From NCBI GenBank assembly GCA_965229505.1, contig OZ245881.1, positions 248,001-312,000 of the forward strand: 64,000 nt of DNA, given 5' to 3'. The position numbers were made by a program, and so were the translations under genes. The notes below the pieces were generated by a model. The model was not told the origin of the DNA and ran no database searches. It was given only the letters and a program-made list of their open reading frames with translations. Source of the DNA: UBA6059 sp040219045. GTDB taxonomy: Bacteria > Bacteroidota > Bacteroidia > Cytophagales > Cyclobacteriaceae. The number at the start of each line of letters is the position of its first letter. Within the stretch, counting starts at the first letter, position 1. Positions 16,847 to 24,444 of the stretch are shown one piece after another.

Positions 16847-18160
16847 ATGGCTATGCAGAACCTATCGGAAAATGTAGCATCAGCCTTCCGCAGTTTTGAG
16901 CAAGGCATGAATGGTGAGAGCAAAACAAGCTTTCATCAGGTAAGAAAAAATGCTTTTCAAAAACTAGCTGATGGTGGATTTCCTGCCCCTAGGGCTGAAG
17001 AGTATAAATTCACCCCCCTGACCAAGTCTATCGAAAAAGGCTTCAATGGTACTTTGGTGACCACCGATCAAGAGGTGACTCAAGACTTCATTGACGAGCA
17101 CATTATCAGTGGACTGGATGCTTACAACATAGTCTTCGTCAATGGTCAAATCAAGCAAATCCCTACCGAGGCAGAAGAAGGTTTGACCATCAGTTCACTT
17201 TGGGATGCTTATCAGCAAAATCCTGAAACTGTACTGGCTCAGTTTGGCACGATTGCCAATCCCGAGTCTGATGCTTTTTTGGCTTGGAATACGGCATTCA
17301 GCAAGAACGGTCTTTACATCAAAGTGGCCAAAAAGAAGGTTGTTGAGAAACCAATAATGGTCTACCACTTCGTAGGAGCTCAGGAAGAAAATATTATCAA
17401 TAGCAGACACCTTGTACTAGTTGAAGATTCAGCTCAGGTGAGCATCAACGAGTCAGTGCATACCCAAGGAGATGCAAATAGTTTCGCCAACCTGGTGAGT
17501 GAGATCTTCGTAGGGAAGAACGCCCGAGCGGAGTTCACCAAAGTCCAGAATGACCTCAACTCAGCATACCAATTTGGTCATACGCAGGTGTATCAGGAGC
17601 GTGACAGCCACTTCAAGGCGAATACAGTCACTATGAAGGGCGCGATGATTCGCAATAACATCAACATCACACTTGATGACGAAAACTGCGAGGCACATAT
17701 GTATGGCATCTACCTGTTAAACGGGAAGTCACATGTAGACAATCACACGGTGGTAGATCATCGGAAGCCCAACTCATATAGCAACGAGCTGTACAAAGGA
17801 GTGGTAGATGAGAAGTCCAAAGGTGTGTTCAATGGAAAAATATTCGTGCGTCAGGAAGCGCAGAAGACCAACGCATTCCAGTCGAACAACAACATCCTAC
17901 TATCAGATACGGCCACAGTAAATACCAAGCCTCAGCTCGAGATCTGGGCGGATGACGTGAAGTGCTCGCACGGATGTACAGTAGGTCAACTCGACGAAGA
18001 AGCTATCTTCTACCTTAGGGCCCGAGGCATAGATGAACGCTCGGCTAAGGCGATGCTCCTTTACGCATTTGCTAAAGATGTCCTTGAGCACATCTCGGTC
18101 GAACCACTTCGGGATTTACTTGATGCGAGGGTTTCAGAAAGGCTACATACCAATGAATAG
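16847..18160 (+). CDS. sufD: Fe-S cluster assembly protein SufD
   Basis: 437 residues, homologous to the C-terminal half of SufB. PRAEEYKFTPL (about 49-59) is the typical N-terminal block, and CSHGCTVGQLDEEAIFYLRARG (about 376) with AKAMLLYAFAKDVLE is the family end. It completes the SufBC2D scaffold complex, with the conserved histidine region in KSHVDNHTVVDH. Its last eight bases overlap the start of sufS, which implies translational coupling. Confidence 0.97.
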   Translation: MAMQNLSENVASAFRSFEQGMNGESKTSFHQVRKNAFQKLADGGFPAPRAEEYKFTPLTKSIEKGFNGTLVTTDQEVTQDFIDEHIISGLDAYNIVFVNGQIKQIPTEAEEGLTISSLWDAYQQNPETVLAQFGTIANPESDAFLAWNTAFSKNGLYIKVAKKKVVEKPIMVYHFVGAQEENIINSRHLVLVEDSAQVSINESVHTQGDANSFANLVSEIFVGKNARAEFTKVQNDLNSAYQFGHTQVYQERDSHFKANTVTMKGAMIRNNINITLDDENCEAHMYGIYLLNGKSHVDNHTVVDHRKPNSYSNELYKGVVDEKSKGVFNGKIFVRQEAQKTNAFQSNNNILLSDTATVNTKPQLEIWADDVKCSHGCTVGQLDEEAIFYLRARGIDERSAKAMLLYAFAKDVLEHISVEPLRDLLDARVSERLHTNE

Positions 18161-19394
18161 TCTTACTACTTCAGCACTTGATATCAACAAAATAAGAGGA
18201 CGCTTCCCCATCCTTCATCAGGAGGTGAATGGCAAGCCACTGGTTTATCTTGACAATGCCGCTACGAGCCAAAAGCCCGATACGGTGTTGGAGGCACTGA
18301 CCCACTATTACAAAAAGGATAACTCCAATATTCACAGAGGCATCCATACCCTGGCGGAGAGGGCTACCACAGCTTTCGAAGACACTCGTAAGCTTGTCGC
18401 CAGCTTCATCAACGCAGCGGAAACTGAGGAAGTCATTTTCACACGAGGGACTACCGAAAGTATCAACCTTGTTGCTTCATCGTTCGGGCGGAAGTTCCTC
18501 AATGAAGGCGATGAGGTGATCATCTCCGCCATGGAGCACCACTCCAACATTGTGCCGTGGCAGATGATCTGTGCGGAGCGTGGTGCAGCGCTGAAAGTCA
18601 TTCCCGTTTCTGATAAGGGGGAGCTACTCATGGATGAGTTTGAAAAGCTCCTATCGGAAAAAACCAAACTAGTGGCGGTAGTACATGCAAGCAACACCCT
18701 GGGTACGATCAATCCTGTAAGGGAGGTAGTCAAACTGGCTCACAGTGTTGGCGCCAAAGTACTCATTGACGGGGCGCAAGCTTCTCCGCATCTTGAAATA
18801 GATGTACAGAAGCTCAACTGCGACTTCTATGCACTATCCGCTCACAAAATGTACGGGCCTACCGGCACTGGTATCCTCTACGGCAAGCGCCCTGTGCTAG
18901 AGTCAATGCCTCCGTACATGGGAGGTGGTGAGATGATCAAGGACGTTTCTTTTTCGGGTACGACCTACAACGATATTCCTTACAAGTTCGAAGCAGGTAC
19001 TCCGAATATCGGTGATGTGGTAGCATTCGCCAAGGCCATTGAATTCGTTCAGGAACTTGGCAAAGCCAATATTGCTGAGCACGAGCTGGATTTGCTTCAT
19101 TATGGTAATGAGCAACTTAGCAAGGTAGATGGTTTTATTCCGGTAGGTACAGCTGACAGCAAAGTCAGTGTGATTTCTTTCATGATTGAGGGGATTCATC
19201 ATTTTGACCTGGGTATGATGCTCGATGCTAAAGGTATCGCCGTGCGCACTGGTCACCACTGCACTCAGCCACTGATGGACTTTTTTGGCATTGATGGAAC
19301 TGCCAGGGCCTCCTTCGCGGTTTACAACACCAAAGAGGAAATAGACATCCTCGTGGATGGGTTGAAAGGCATAGTAGCCAAAATGAGAAAATGA
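18153..19394 (+). CDS. sufS: Cysteine desulfurase SufS
   Basis: 413 residues from the ATG within the end of sufD; a longer frame from 18033 would add 40 unrelated residues and is rejected. It is a class V PLP enzyme: ALSAHKMYGPTGTG holds the PLP lysine (K232), EHHSNIVPW is a cofactor contact and RTGHHCTQP carries the persulfide cysteine C370. It removes sulfur from cysteine and hands it to SufE. Downstream sufE overlaps by 4 nt (ATGA). Confidence 0.97.
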   Translation: MNSLTTSALDINKIRGRFPILHQEVNGKPLVYLDNAATSQKPDTVLEALTHYYKKDNSNIHRGIHTLAERATTAFEDTRKLVASFINAAETEEVIFTRGTTESINLVASSFGRKFLNEGDEVIISAMEHHSNIVPWQMICAERGAALKVIPVSDKGELLMDEFEKLLSEKTKLVAVVHASNTLGTINPVREVVKLAHSVGAKVLIDGAQASPHLEIDVQKLNCDFYALSAHKMYGPTGTGILYGKRPVLESMPPYMGGGEMIKDVSFSGTTYNDIPYKFEAGTPNIGDVVAFAKAIEFVQELGKANIAEHELDLLHYGNEQLSKVDGFIPVGTADSKVSVISFMIEGIHHFDLGMMLDAKGIAVRTGHHCTQPLMDFFGIDGTARASFAVYNTKEEIDILVDGLKGIVAKMRK

Positions 19395-19831
19395 GCGCAT
19401 CAATAGCCGAAAGACAAGACGAGATCATTGAAGAGTTTTCCATGCTGGATGGAGACATGGAGATGACATTGGGGTACCTCATGGAGCTCGGTGAAAAGCT
19501 ACCCGAGATGTCAGATGCTGATCGATCAGAAGACAATATCGTCAAAGGATGTCAATCCAAAGTTTGGTTGAAGGCGGATTTGGATGATGACAAAATTCGA
19601 TTTGTAGCTGACTCGAACACGGCGATCACCAAAGGACTGGTGAGTCTCCTGGTAAGGGTACTGGATGATCAGGACACTCAGGCAATATTGGATGCTGATC
19701 TCTATTTTCCTGATAAGATAGGAATGCAGCGGTTCATCGGCACACAGCGATCTAACGGTTTTGCCGCGATGATCAAACAAATGAAACTGTATGCATTGGC
19801 CTACAGTGCACAAAAAGGTGCAGTAAAATAA
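19391..19831 (+). CDS. sufE: Sulfur acceptor protein SufE
   Basis: 146 residues, the usual length. The sulfur-accepting cysteine is C54 in NIVKGCQSKVWL, and RADSNTAITKGLV-like text (ADSNTAITKGLVSLLV, about 75-90) is the second conserved block. It takes persulfide sulfur from SufS and delivers it to the SufB scaffold. It overlaps sufS by 4 nt and is followed 1 bp later by the SufT-like gene. Confidence 0.95.
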   Translation: MSASIAERQDEIIEEFSMLDGDMEMTLGYLMELGEKLPEMSDADRSEDNIVKGCQSKVWLKADLDDDKIRFVADSNTAITKGLVSLLVRVLDDQDTQAILDADLYFPDKIGMQRFIGTQRSNGFAAMIKQMKLYALAYSAQKGAVK

Positions 19832-19832
19832 T

Positions 19833-20159
19833 ATGGAAGAGCAGGAGAAAAAAGACTTACAGTTGAAGGAAGAGATCATGTCCGCCATCAAGGGCGTCTA
19901 TGATCCTGAGATACCTGTGGATGTGTATGAGCTGGGACTGATCTATGAAATTAATCTCTATCCGCTCAACAATGTACATATCCTGATGACATTGACCTCT
20001 CCGGCATGCCCCTCTGCAGAGGCGATACCTGATGAGATCAAGCAGAAAGTAAAAGAAGTACCTAACGTGAATGATGTCGAGGTTGAACTTACTTTCGATC
20101 CTCCCTACTCACCTGATATGATGTCCGAGACCGCCAAGTTGGAACTCGGATTTATGTAA
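19833..20159 (+). CDS. sufT: MIP18/DUF59 family Fe-S assembly protein, SufT-like
   Basis: 108 residues with the DUF59 pattern GVYDPEIPVDVYELGLIYEI (about 21-40) and TSPACPSAEAIPDEI (about 60-74), whose cysteine is the conserved one of the MIP18 family. Such proteins help carry or mature Fe-S clusters for target enzymes; in Bacteroidota they usually end or nearly end the suf operon. Spacing to sufE is 1 bp. The name is given by family and position; a phenylacetate PaaD role is excluded by context. Confidence 0.88.
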   Translation: MEEQEKKDLQLKEEIMSAIKGVYDPEIPVDVYELGLIYEINLYPLNNVHILMTLTSPACPSAEAIPDEIKQKVKEVPNVNDVEVELTFDPPYSPDMMSETAKLELGFM

Positions 20160-20185
20160 CTATTCAATAAACTAAAAGAAACGAT

Positions 20186-20602
20186 ATGTATCCCGAACAG
20201 CTTGTAGCTCCCATGAGAACAGACCTTACCGAGGTAGGGTTCGAGGAGTTGAAAACAGCCGAAGCAGTAGAAAACCACATGAAGGATCACAAAGGCACCA
20301 GCCTGGTAGTAGTGAACTCTGTTTGTGGTTGTGCAGCCGGCGCAGCACGCCCAGGCATTAAGATGGCCATCCAGCAGTCAAGCAAGAAGCCTGACCACCT
20401 GGAGACGGTCTTTGCTGGTGTTGACCAGGAGGCAGTAGCAAAGGTGAGAGAGTTCACCCTTCCCTACCCTCCAAGTTCACCGGCCATAGGCCTATTCAAA
20501 GACGGTGAGTTAGTGCACTTTGTAGAGCGTCATCACATCGAAGGCCGATCTGCCGACATGATCGCCAATCACCTTGTGCAGGTGTTTGAGGAGTACTGCT
20601 AA
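20186..20602 (+). CDS. BrxA/BrxB family bacilliredoxin
   Basis: 138 residues of the YphP/YqiW (DUF1094) family. VVNSVCGCAAGAARPG (about 42-57) contains the CGC redox motif, and the C-terminal half has HFVERHHIEGRSADMIA. In Firmicutes these proteins remove bacillithiol from oxidised proteins; many Bacteroidota make bacillithiol too. Its place 26 bp after the SufT-like gene and before a strong terminator makes it the last gene of the suf operon, consistent with protecting Fe-S or persulfide thiols under oxidative stress. Confidence 0.9.
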   Translation: MYPEQLVAPMRTDLTEVGFEELKTAEAVENHMKDHKGTSLVVVNSVCGCAAGAARPGIKMAIQQSSKKPDHLETVFAGVDQEAVAKVREFTLPYPPSSPAIGLFKDGELVHFVERHHIEGRSADMIANHLVQVFEEYC

Positions 20603-20630
20603 GCAGTATTTCGTACCCGAAATATTCAAG

Positions 20631-20675
20631 CCACATAACGTCATCTCTTAGGGGTTGACGTCATGTGGTTTTTTT
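20631..20675 (+). terminator. Rho-independent terminator of the suf operon
   Basis: Arms CCACATAACGTCA (20631-20643) and TGACGTCATGTGG (20656-20668), one mismatch, 12-nt loop, followed by seven T. Confidence 0.85.
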
Positions 20676-20680
20676 GTGCT

Positions 20681-20713
20681 AGTCGTCAGACCGCTTGAAG
20701 CGGTCTGACGACT
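20681..20713. repeat. Perfect 33-nt palindrome
   Basis: AGTCGTCAGACCGCTT and its exact reverse complement flank a single central G. It follows the suf terminator by a few bases and has no T-run. Too long and perfect for chance; candidate interspersed palindrome or protein site. Confidence 0.8.
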
Positions 20714-20921
20714 TTCTGCCGCACGCAAGGGTAGTGGTTCGTGATACTCCTCCTCCTGACCCCCTCAAGGAGGGGGAAAGCACCTGCTTAACTTTGCAGT
20801 CAATCCATCATCCAAGCATTCAGCAGGATACATATTATTCGAGTCTTTTGGAATTTATGATACTCCTGTCCCCCGCTGGCGGGGGTTGGGGGTGGTGAGA
20901 CACTTTATAAGAGGTGTTTGT

Positions 20922-21842
20922 TTAAAACGAGAACCGCTCCTTAAACTCGCTCAGTTCTTGAAGCAAGCTTCGCTCCTCTCGCCGATTCAGATATTGATAG
21001 ATAGCAGAATCAGTTGACACCTTGAGCTCCCTCAGACTCATGTGCTGATTGACAAACAGGTACTCCAGGCCTGGATAGATCTCCTTCAGCACATCCACAA
21101 TATCCAGTATCTGGATGTTCTTATCGACCAGATTGTATTCGCCTGACGGCACTTCCGCGCTGATCAGCTGTGCGAGCACATCACTGATCGCATTGATATG
21201 AATAAACCCCCGGTGCTGCTTCCCATCACCGTGGATCGAGATGCGATGATTGAAGTTAGCATCAAACATAAATCGGTTGATCACCGCATCAAATCTCATG
21301 CTCTGGCTATAGCCGTACACATTTCCACAGCGCAGGATGAGCGCCCTTTTCGTACCCTGCAGCCTCCTCACATGATCCTCGCCTCGCATCTTCGATATCC
21401 CATAGTGCGTCCTGGGGTTAGGTATGGACGTCTCATCGACCATCTGCTTAGAGGCACCATAGATAGAGCTACTGCTCAAAAACACCAGCTGCTCCACATC
21501 ACTCTCCTCTATGGCATAGACCAACTCAGCGGTACCCCAATGATTGACCTGCTCGAAGTAGTGCGCATCCACATTGGCGAAGGGTGTGGTTACTTTCGCC
21601 GCGAGGTGATAGACCAACTGCACGTCCTTTATCGCTTTCTTGAGCTTGCGCGTATCCAGGATGTCTCCTTCGATAAAGCTGATTTTCTCCCTACCGGGAA
21701 TGGGGGCTCCCAGAAAGAAGCTGTAGTGGTTTTTTTGGATGTTGTCGTACACTACGACAGAAGTGACCTTCGTATCAGCCGCCAGCCGCTTGACCAGCTC
21801 TGTTCCAATATATCCTGCACCTCCTGTGACCAGTATCTTCAT
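20922..21842 (-). CDS. NAD-dependent epimerase/dehydratase (extended SDR)
   Basis: 306 residues. GGAGYIGTELVKRL (about 7-20) is the NAD-binding Gly motif, VYHLAAK (about 81) the second cofactor block, FLSSSSIYG (about 122-130) has the catalytic Ser, and HYGISKMRGE (about 147-156) the YxxxK pair. This is the GDP/UDP-sugar epimerase or dehydratase family, used for cell-surface glycans. The exact sugar is not predictable. It lies 22 bp downstream of the CysH-type gene on the same strand, so they may be cotranscribed, although no functional link is obvious. Confidence 0.9.
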   Translation of the reverse strand: MKILVTGGAGYIGTELVKRLAADTKVTSVVVYDNIQKNHYSFFLGAPIPGREKISFIEGDILDTRKLKKAIKDVQLVYHLAAKVTTPFANVDAHYFEQVNHWGTAELVYAIEESDVEQLVFLSSSSIYGASKQMVDETSIPNPRTHYGISKMRGEDHVRRLQGTKRALILRCGNVYGYSQSMRFDAVINRFMFDANFNHRISIHGDGKQHRGFIHINAISDVLAQLISAEVPSGEYNLVDKNIQILDIVDVLKEIYPGLEYLFVNQHMSLRELKVSTDSAIYQYLNRREERSLLQELSEFKERFSF

Positions 21843-21864
21843 AGTATGCTCTCAGCTATAATTT

Positions 21865-22557
21865 TCAATTCTTAACCAGGTCCGTGTGCAAACCGCATTC
21901 TACCTTATTGAGACCAAACCATCGAGCCTCCCGCTCCATCATCTCTGGATCCGGCTTTCGAGTGCACGGTTCACACCCGATGCTGATATAGCCATTCGAT
22001 TCCAGCGGATGCCGGGGCAGGTCGTGCTCCTTGATATAAGCGTAAATATCCCGATTGGTCCAGTCGAGCATGGGGTGAAATCGGATGGTATCGAATGGCG
22101 CGGGCTGCTCCACTTTCATGGCCTTCCGTACTGAAGATTGGTCACCACGGATACCGTTGATCCATATATCAAATGAGGCCAATACAGTTTCCATGGGTTG
22201 CGTCTTATTGAGGTAGCAGCAGTAGTCAGGATCGGAGGCGAACATCAGCTTACCATCCGCATCCCGCTGCATAAACTTTGGGGTACCGGGCTTGAGATCA
22301 ACGACCGTCAGGCCAAACTCATTAGCCACCCTATCCTTGAAGGCCACTGTCTCGGGAAAGAGATAGCCAGTGTTGATGAAATACACCGGAATGGTATTAT
22401 CCACCTTGCTGATGATATGGAGCATCACCAGGCTATGCGTCTGGAAAGAACTGGTGGTGAACAATCGTTTACCCTGCTCTCGATACTCTCTTATTTTCTC
22501 CTCAATTACTGAAAAAACCAATATATATGCGATCGTTGATTGAAAAATGAATGGCAA
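21865..22557 (-). CDS. cysH: Phosphoadenylyl/adenylyl-sulfate reductase family protein
   Basis: 230 residues if the TTG at 22557 is used. TTSSFQTHSLVMLHIIS (about 34-50) is the PAPS-reductase P-loop-like block. Two cysteine pairs, DYCCYLNK (about 114) and IGCEPCTRK (about 193), indicate the [4Fe-4S] adenylyl-sulfate (APS) reductase type. It reduces activated sulfate to sulfite in assimilation. Start: no in-frame ATG exists before the conserved region and a stop lies upstream, so initiation must be at TTG 22557, at a second TTG at codon 13, or at a rarer codon. No cysD/cysN, cysC or sulfite reductase is seen in the window. Confidence 0.88.
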   Translation of the reverse strand: MPFIFQSTIAYILVFSVIEEKIREYREQGKRLFTTSSFQTHSLVMLHIISKVDNTIPVYFINTGYLFPETVAFKDRVANEFGLTVVDLKPGTPKFMQRDADGKLMFASDPDYCCYLNKTQPMETVLASFDIWINGIRGDQSSVRKAMKVEQPAPFDTIRFHPMLDWTNRDIYAYIKEHDLPRHPLESNGYISIGCEPCTRKPDPEMMEREARWFGLNKVECGLHTDLVKN

Positions 22558-22641
22558 AAGAAACGCTATTCCCGATGAATAGGAAGTTTAACAAACAGCA
22601 ACTTCAGGAAAGTTCCGGGTGCTGGGGTTAGTATAAAACCC

Positions 22642-22662
22642 CCAAGGTTTTCGAAACCTTGG
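22642..22662. repeat. Short perfect inverted repeat
   Basis: CCAAGGTTT and AAACCTTGG flank TCG. Palindromes of this AAGGTxxxxxACCTTGG type are scattered between genes in many Bacteroidota. It may also lie in the leader of the downstream lipoprotein gene. Confidence 0.6.
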
Positions 22663-22711
22663 AGGCTTGTACCTATCCGTTCGTGGCAAACCCACTCATT
22701 TTTTTAGTATC

Positions 22712-23851
22712 ATGCAGAAAAAAACCATCATGATCCGCAATACCGTACTACTCATCGCTATTTCCCTGTTACTATGCTATGCCTGTTCGCAAAAGCCCAC
22801 CGAAGAAGTTGAGTCTGAAGCCGTGCCTTTCGAGGGTATGGATACATCCTGGAATAGTGTAGAGCCGGGGGGAGAGTCTATTTGTAGTACCGGCGCTCCC
22901 TATGCATTCTATTTTCACCCAGGAGATCCGAAGAAGATCATGGTGTACTTCGACGGAGGAGGTGCATGTTGGTCAAGGGAAACCTGTGATCCTACCCTCC
23001 GAACCGTGACGCATACGCCTTACGTCATAGATAGCATTGACAATCCCGGGTTGAAAAATCCCGGAATTACCGGTGCGAGTTGGGGTGGTCTCTTTGACTT
23101 TGACCACCCGGAAAATCCAGTTAGAGATTATTCTGTATTGATGATCCCTTACTGTACTGCTGATACACATCTCGGGGATCAAATCACCACCTACAGGCAA
23201 GACACCCTCGACCCTACCACCATCGACATCAATCACAAAGGCTATATCAATACACTCACTGCGCTGAATTGGCTGGAAAAACATATAGATCAACCTGAAA
23301 AGCTGTTCGTAACAGGAGTAAGTGCGGGCTCCCTCGCTTCACCAGTATATGCCAGCCTGCTGGCAGATCGATATCCTACCGCCGATGTGGTGCAGCTCGG
23401 TGATGCCTCGGGTGGGTACAAGTCCAATTCCGTTAGTGAAACTTTTACAGCCTGGGGTGGTGAAAAGGTATTTGATGCCATATTCCCTGACAGGGATACC
23501 ACTCTGGCCCCTTCGTTCGAAACCTCCTTCATCTGGGCTCAAAACCGACACCCCAACTTGGTACTTAGTCAATACAATGCTGCCTTTGACGATGTTCAAG
23601 GCTTTTTCCTTGCATTGCTCGGTGAAACAGGCGTCACCATTGATCAGACAATAAAACAAAACACCATCTATTTAGAAGAGGAGCTTCCGCAGTTCAGACA
23701 TTTCATCGATAGTGGCAAGCATCACGGTCTGATCATCCGGGACAACTTCTACACCACGACCATGAATGGTGTACGATTCAGAGACTGGCTCGCTGATCTC
23801 ATCGATGGCAAGCCTGTGGACAATGTGATTTGCGGTAGCTGTTTTGACTGA
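22712..23851 (+). CDS. Pectinacetylesterase-family lipoprotein (predicted alpha/beta hydrolase)
   Basis: 379 residues from this ATG; a TTG-initiated frame from 22667 is longer but passes through a palindrome, and an ATG six codons in (22730) is also possible. A lipoprotein signal (NTVLLIAISLLLCYACSQ) places it on the envelope. The hydrolase blocks are YFDGGGACWS (about 78-87), with the oxyanion-hole glycines, and LFVTGVSAGS (about 192-201), with the nucleophile Ser of the plant-type pectinacetylesterase/Notum family. Cysteines in the catalytic region (CS, GGACWSRETCD, CGSCFD) suggest disulfides. It would remove acetyl or acyl esters from polysaccharide or another substrate. Confidence 0.82.
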   Translation: MQKKTIMIRNTVLLIAISLLLCYACSQKPTEEVESEAVPFEGMDTSWNSVEPGGESICSTGAPYAFYFHPGDPKKIMVYFDGGGACWSRETCDPTLRTVTHTPYVIDSIDNPGLKNPGITGASWGGLFDFDHPENPVRDYSVLMIPYCTADTHLGDQITTYRQDTLDPTTIDINHKGYINTLTALNWLEKHIDQPEKLFVTGVSAGSLASPVYASLLADRYPTADVVQLGDASGGYKSNSVSETFTAWGGEKVFDAIFPDRDTTLAPSFETSFIWAQNRHPNLVLSQYNAAFDDVQGFFLALLGETGVTIDQTIKQNTIYLEEELPQFRHFIDSGKHHGLIIRDNFYTTTMNGVRFRDWLADLIDGKPVDNVICGSCFD

Positions 23852-23907
23852 TGTGATTAAGTTATTGTAGTTTGATGTTGAAGAATCAATATATTTGATT
23901 TCATAGT

Positions 23908-24114
23908 ATGAAAGTATTGATAGACATAGAAGATAGTAAAGCCGCTAGCCTGATGGCTAAGTTAAATGCCCTATCCTATGTGCAAACGAAGGCACTAACT
24001 ACAGCGGACGCCAAGCTCTTATCTGAGATTCAGGAAGCAGTCGAAGAAATCAATGCGGTACAAGCAGGTGAATTGGAAGCGCGTGATATTGAAGAGCTCC
24101 TAAATGAGCTTTAG
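23908..24114 (+). CDS. Predicted antitoxin of a type II toxin-antitoxin pair
   Basis: 68 residues, acidic, predicted beta start (MKVLIDIEDSKAASLMAKL) followed by helices, with tail ELEARDIEELLNEL. It overlaps the RelE-like gene by 11 nt, the classic order antitoxin then toxin. The MKVLIDIEDSKA...L pattern recurs in antitoxin-like small proteins of Bacteroidota next to RelE toxins. No DNA-binding motif is certain. Assigned mostly by context. Confidence 0.7.
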   Translation: MKVLIDIEDSKAASLMAKLNALSYVQTKALTTADAKLLSEIQEAVEEINAVQAGELEARDIEELLNEL

Positions 24115-24436
24115 TGTTAAGACAATCAAGGTATTTGATAAAAATGCCAAACGGCTTTTCAAAAAGTATCCTTCCTTCAAAAAAGACTTGCTAGAACTTC
24201 TTACCGTACTAAGAGAAAATCCATACAAGGGAGTTGCCCTTGGAAACAACTGCTACAAAGTAAGATTAAAGATTACCTCTAAGGGTAAAGGGAAAAGCGC
24301 CGGAGGCAGATTAATAACATATATCAGGGTCAAAAGGAGTATTATATATCTTCTTACAGTTTATGACAAGTCGGAAATAAGCAACATTACTGATCAGGAT
24401 ATCAGATCATTCCTCAGGCTAATCAATGAGGACTAA
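24104..24436 (+). CDS. RelE/ParE-type toxin
   Basis: 110 residues, basic. The start IKVFDKNAKRLFKKYPSFKKD and the middle NPYKGVALGNNCYKVRLKI plus GGRLITYIRV form the RelE/ParE pattern of a helix pair followed by an antiparallel sheet, ending in YDKSEISNITDQDI, the typical last helix block of mRNA-interferase RelE-like proteins. It likely cleaves ribosome-bound mRNA or blocks gyrase when unneutralised. The pair sits alone between a lipoprotein gene and the convergent desaturase gene (8 bp between stops), consistent with an inserted module. Confidence 0.82.
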   Translation: MSFSVKTIKVFDKNAKRLFKKYPSFKKDLLELLTVLRENPYKGVALGNNCYKVRLKITSKGKGKSAGGRLITYIRVKRSIIYLLTVYDKSEISNITDQDIRSFLRLINED

Positions 24437-24444
24437 TGTTTTAT

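Larger units (their letters stand above)
20603..20921. other. Intergenic stretch with terminator, perfect palindrome and GC-rich repeat relics
   Basis: Apart from the suf terminator and a perfect 33-nt palindrome, the stretch holds two short GC-rich direct-repeat relics (GATACTCCT followed by a CCCCC/GGGGG inverted core) at about 20740-20781 and 20858-20899. A 67-codon frame across it is not credible as a gene. Confidence 0.65.

Noticed and set aside
20695..20898. 67-codon frame after the suf operon
   Set aside because: Runs through a palindrome and GC-rich repeat relics and has no family resemblance.
21198..21875. 225-codon forward frame opposite the epimerase gene
   Set aside because: Antisense shadow of a clear extended SDR; no recognisable motif of its own.
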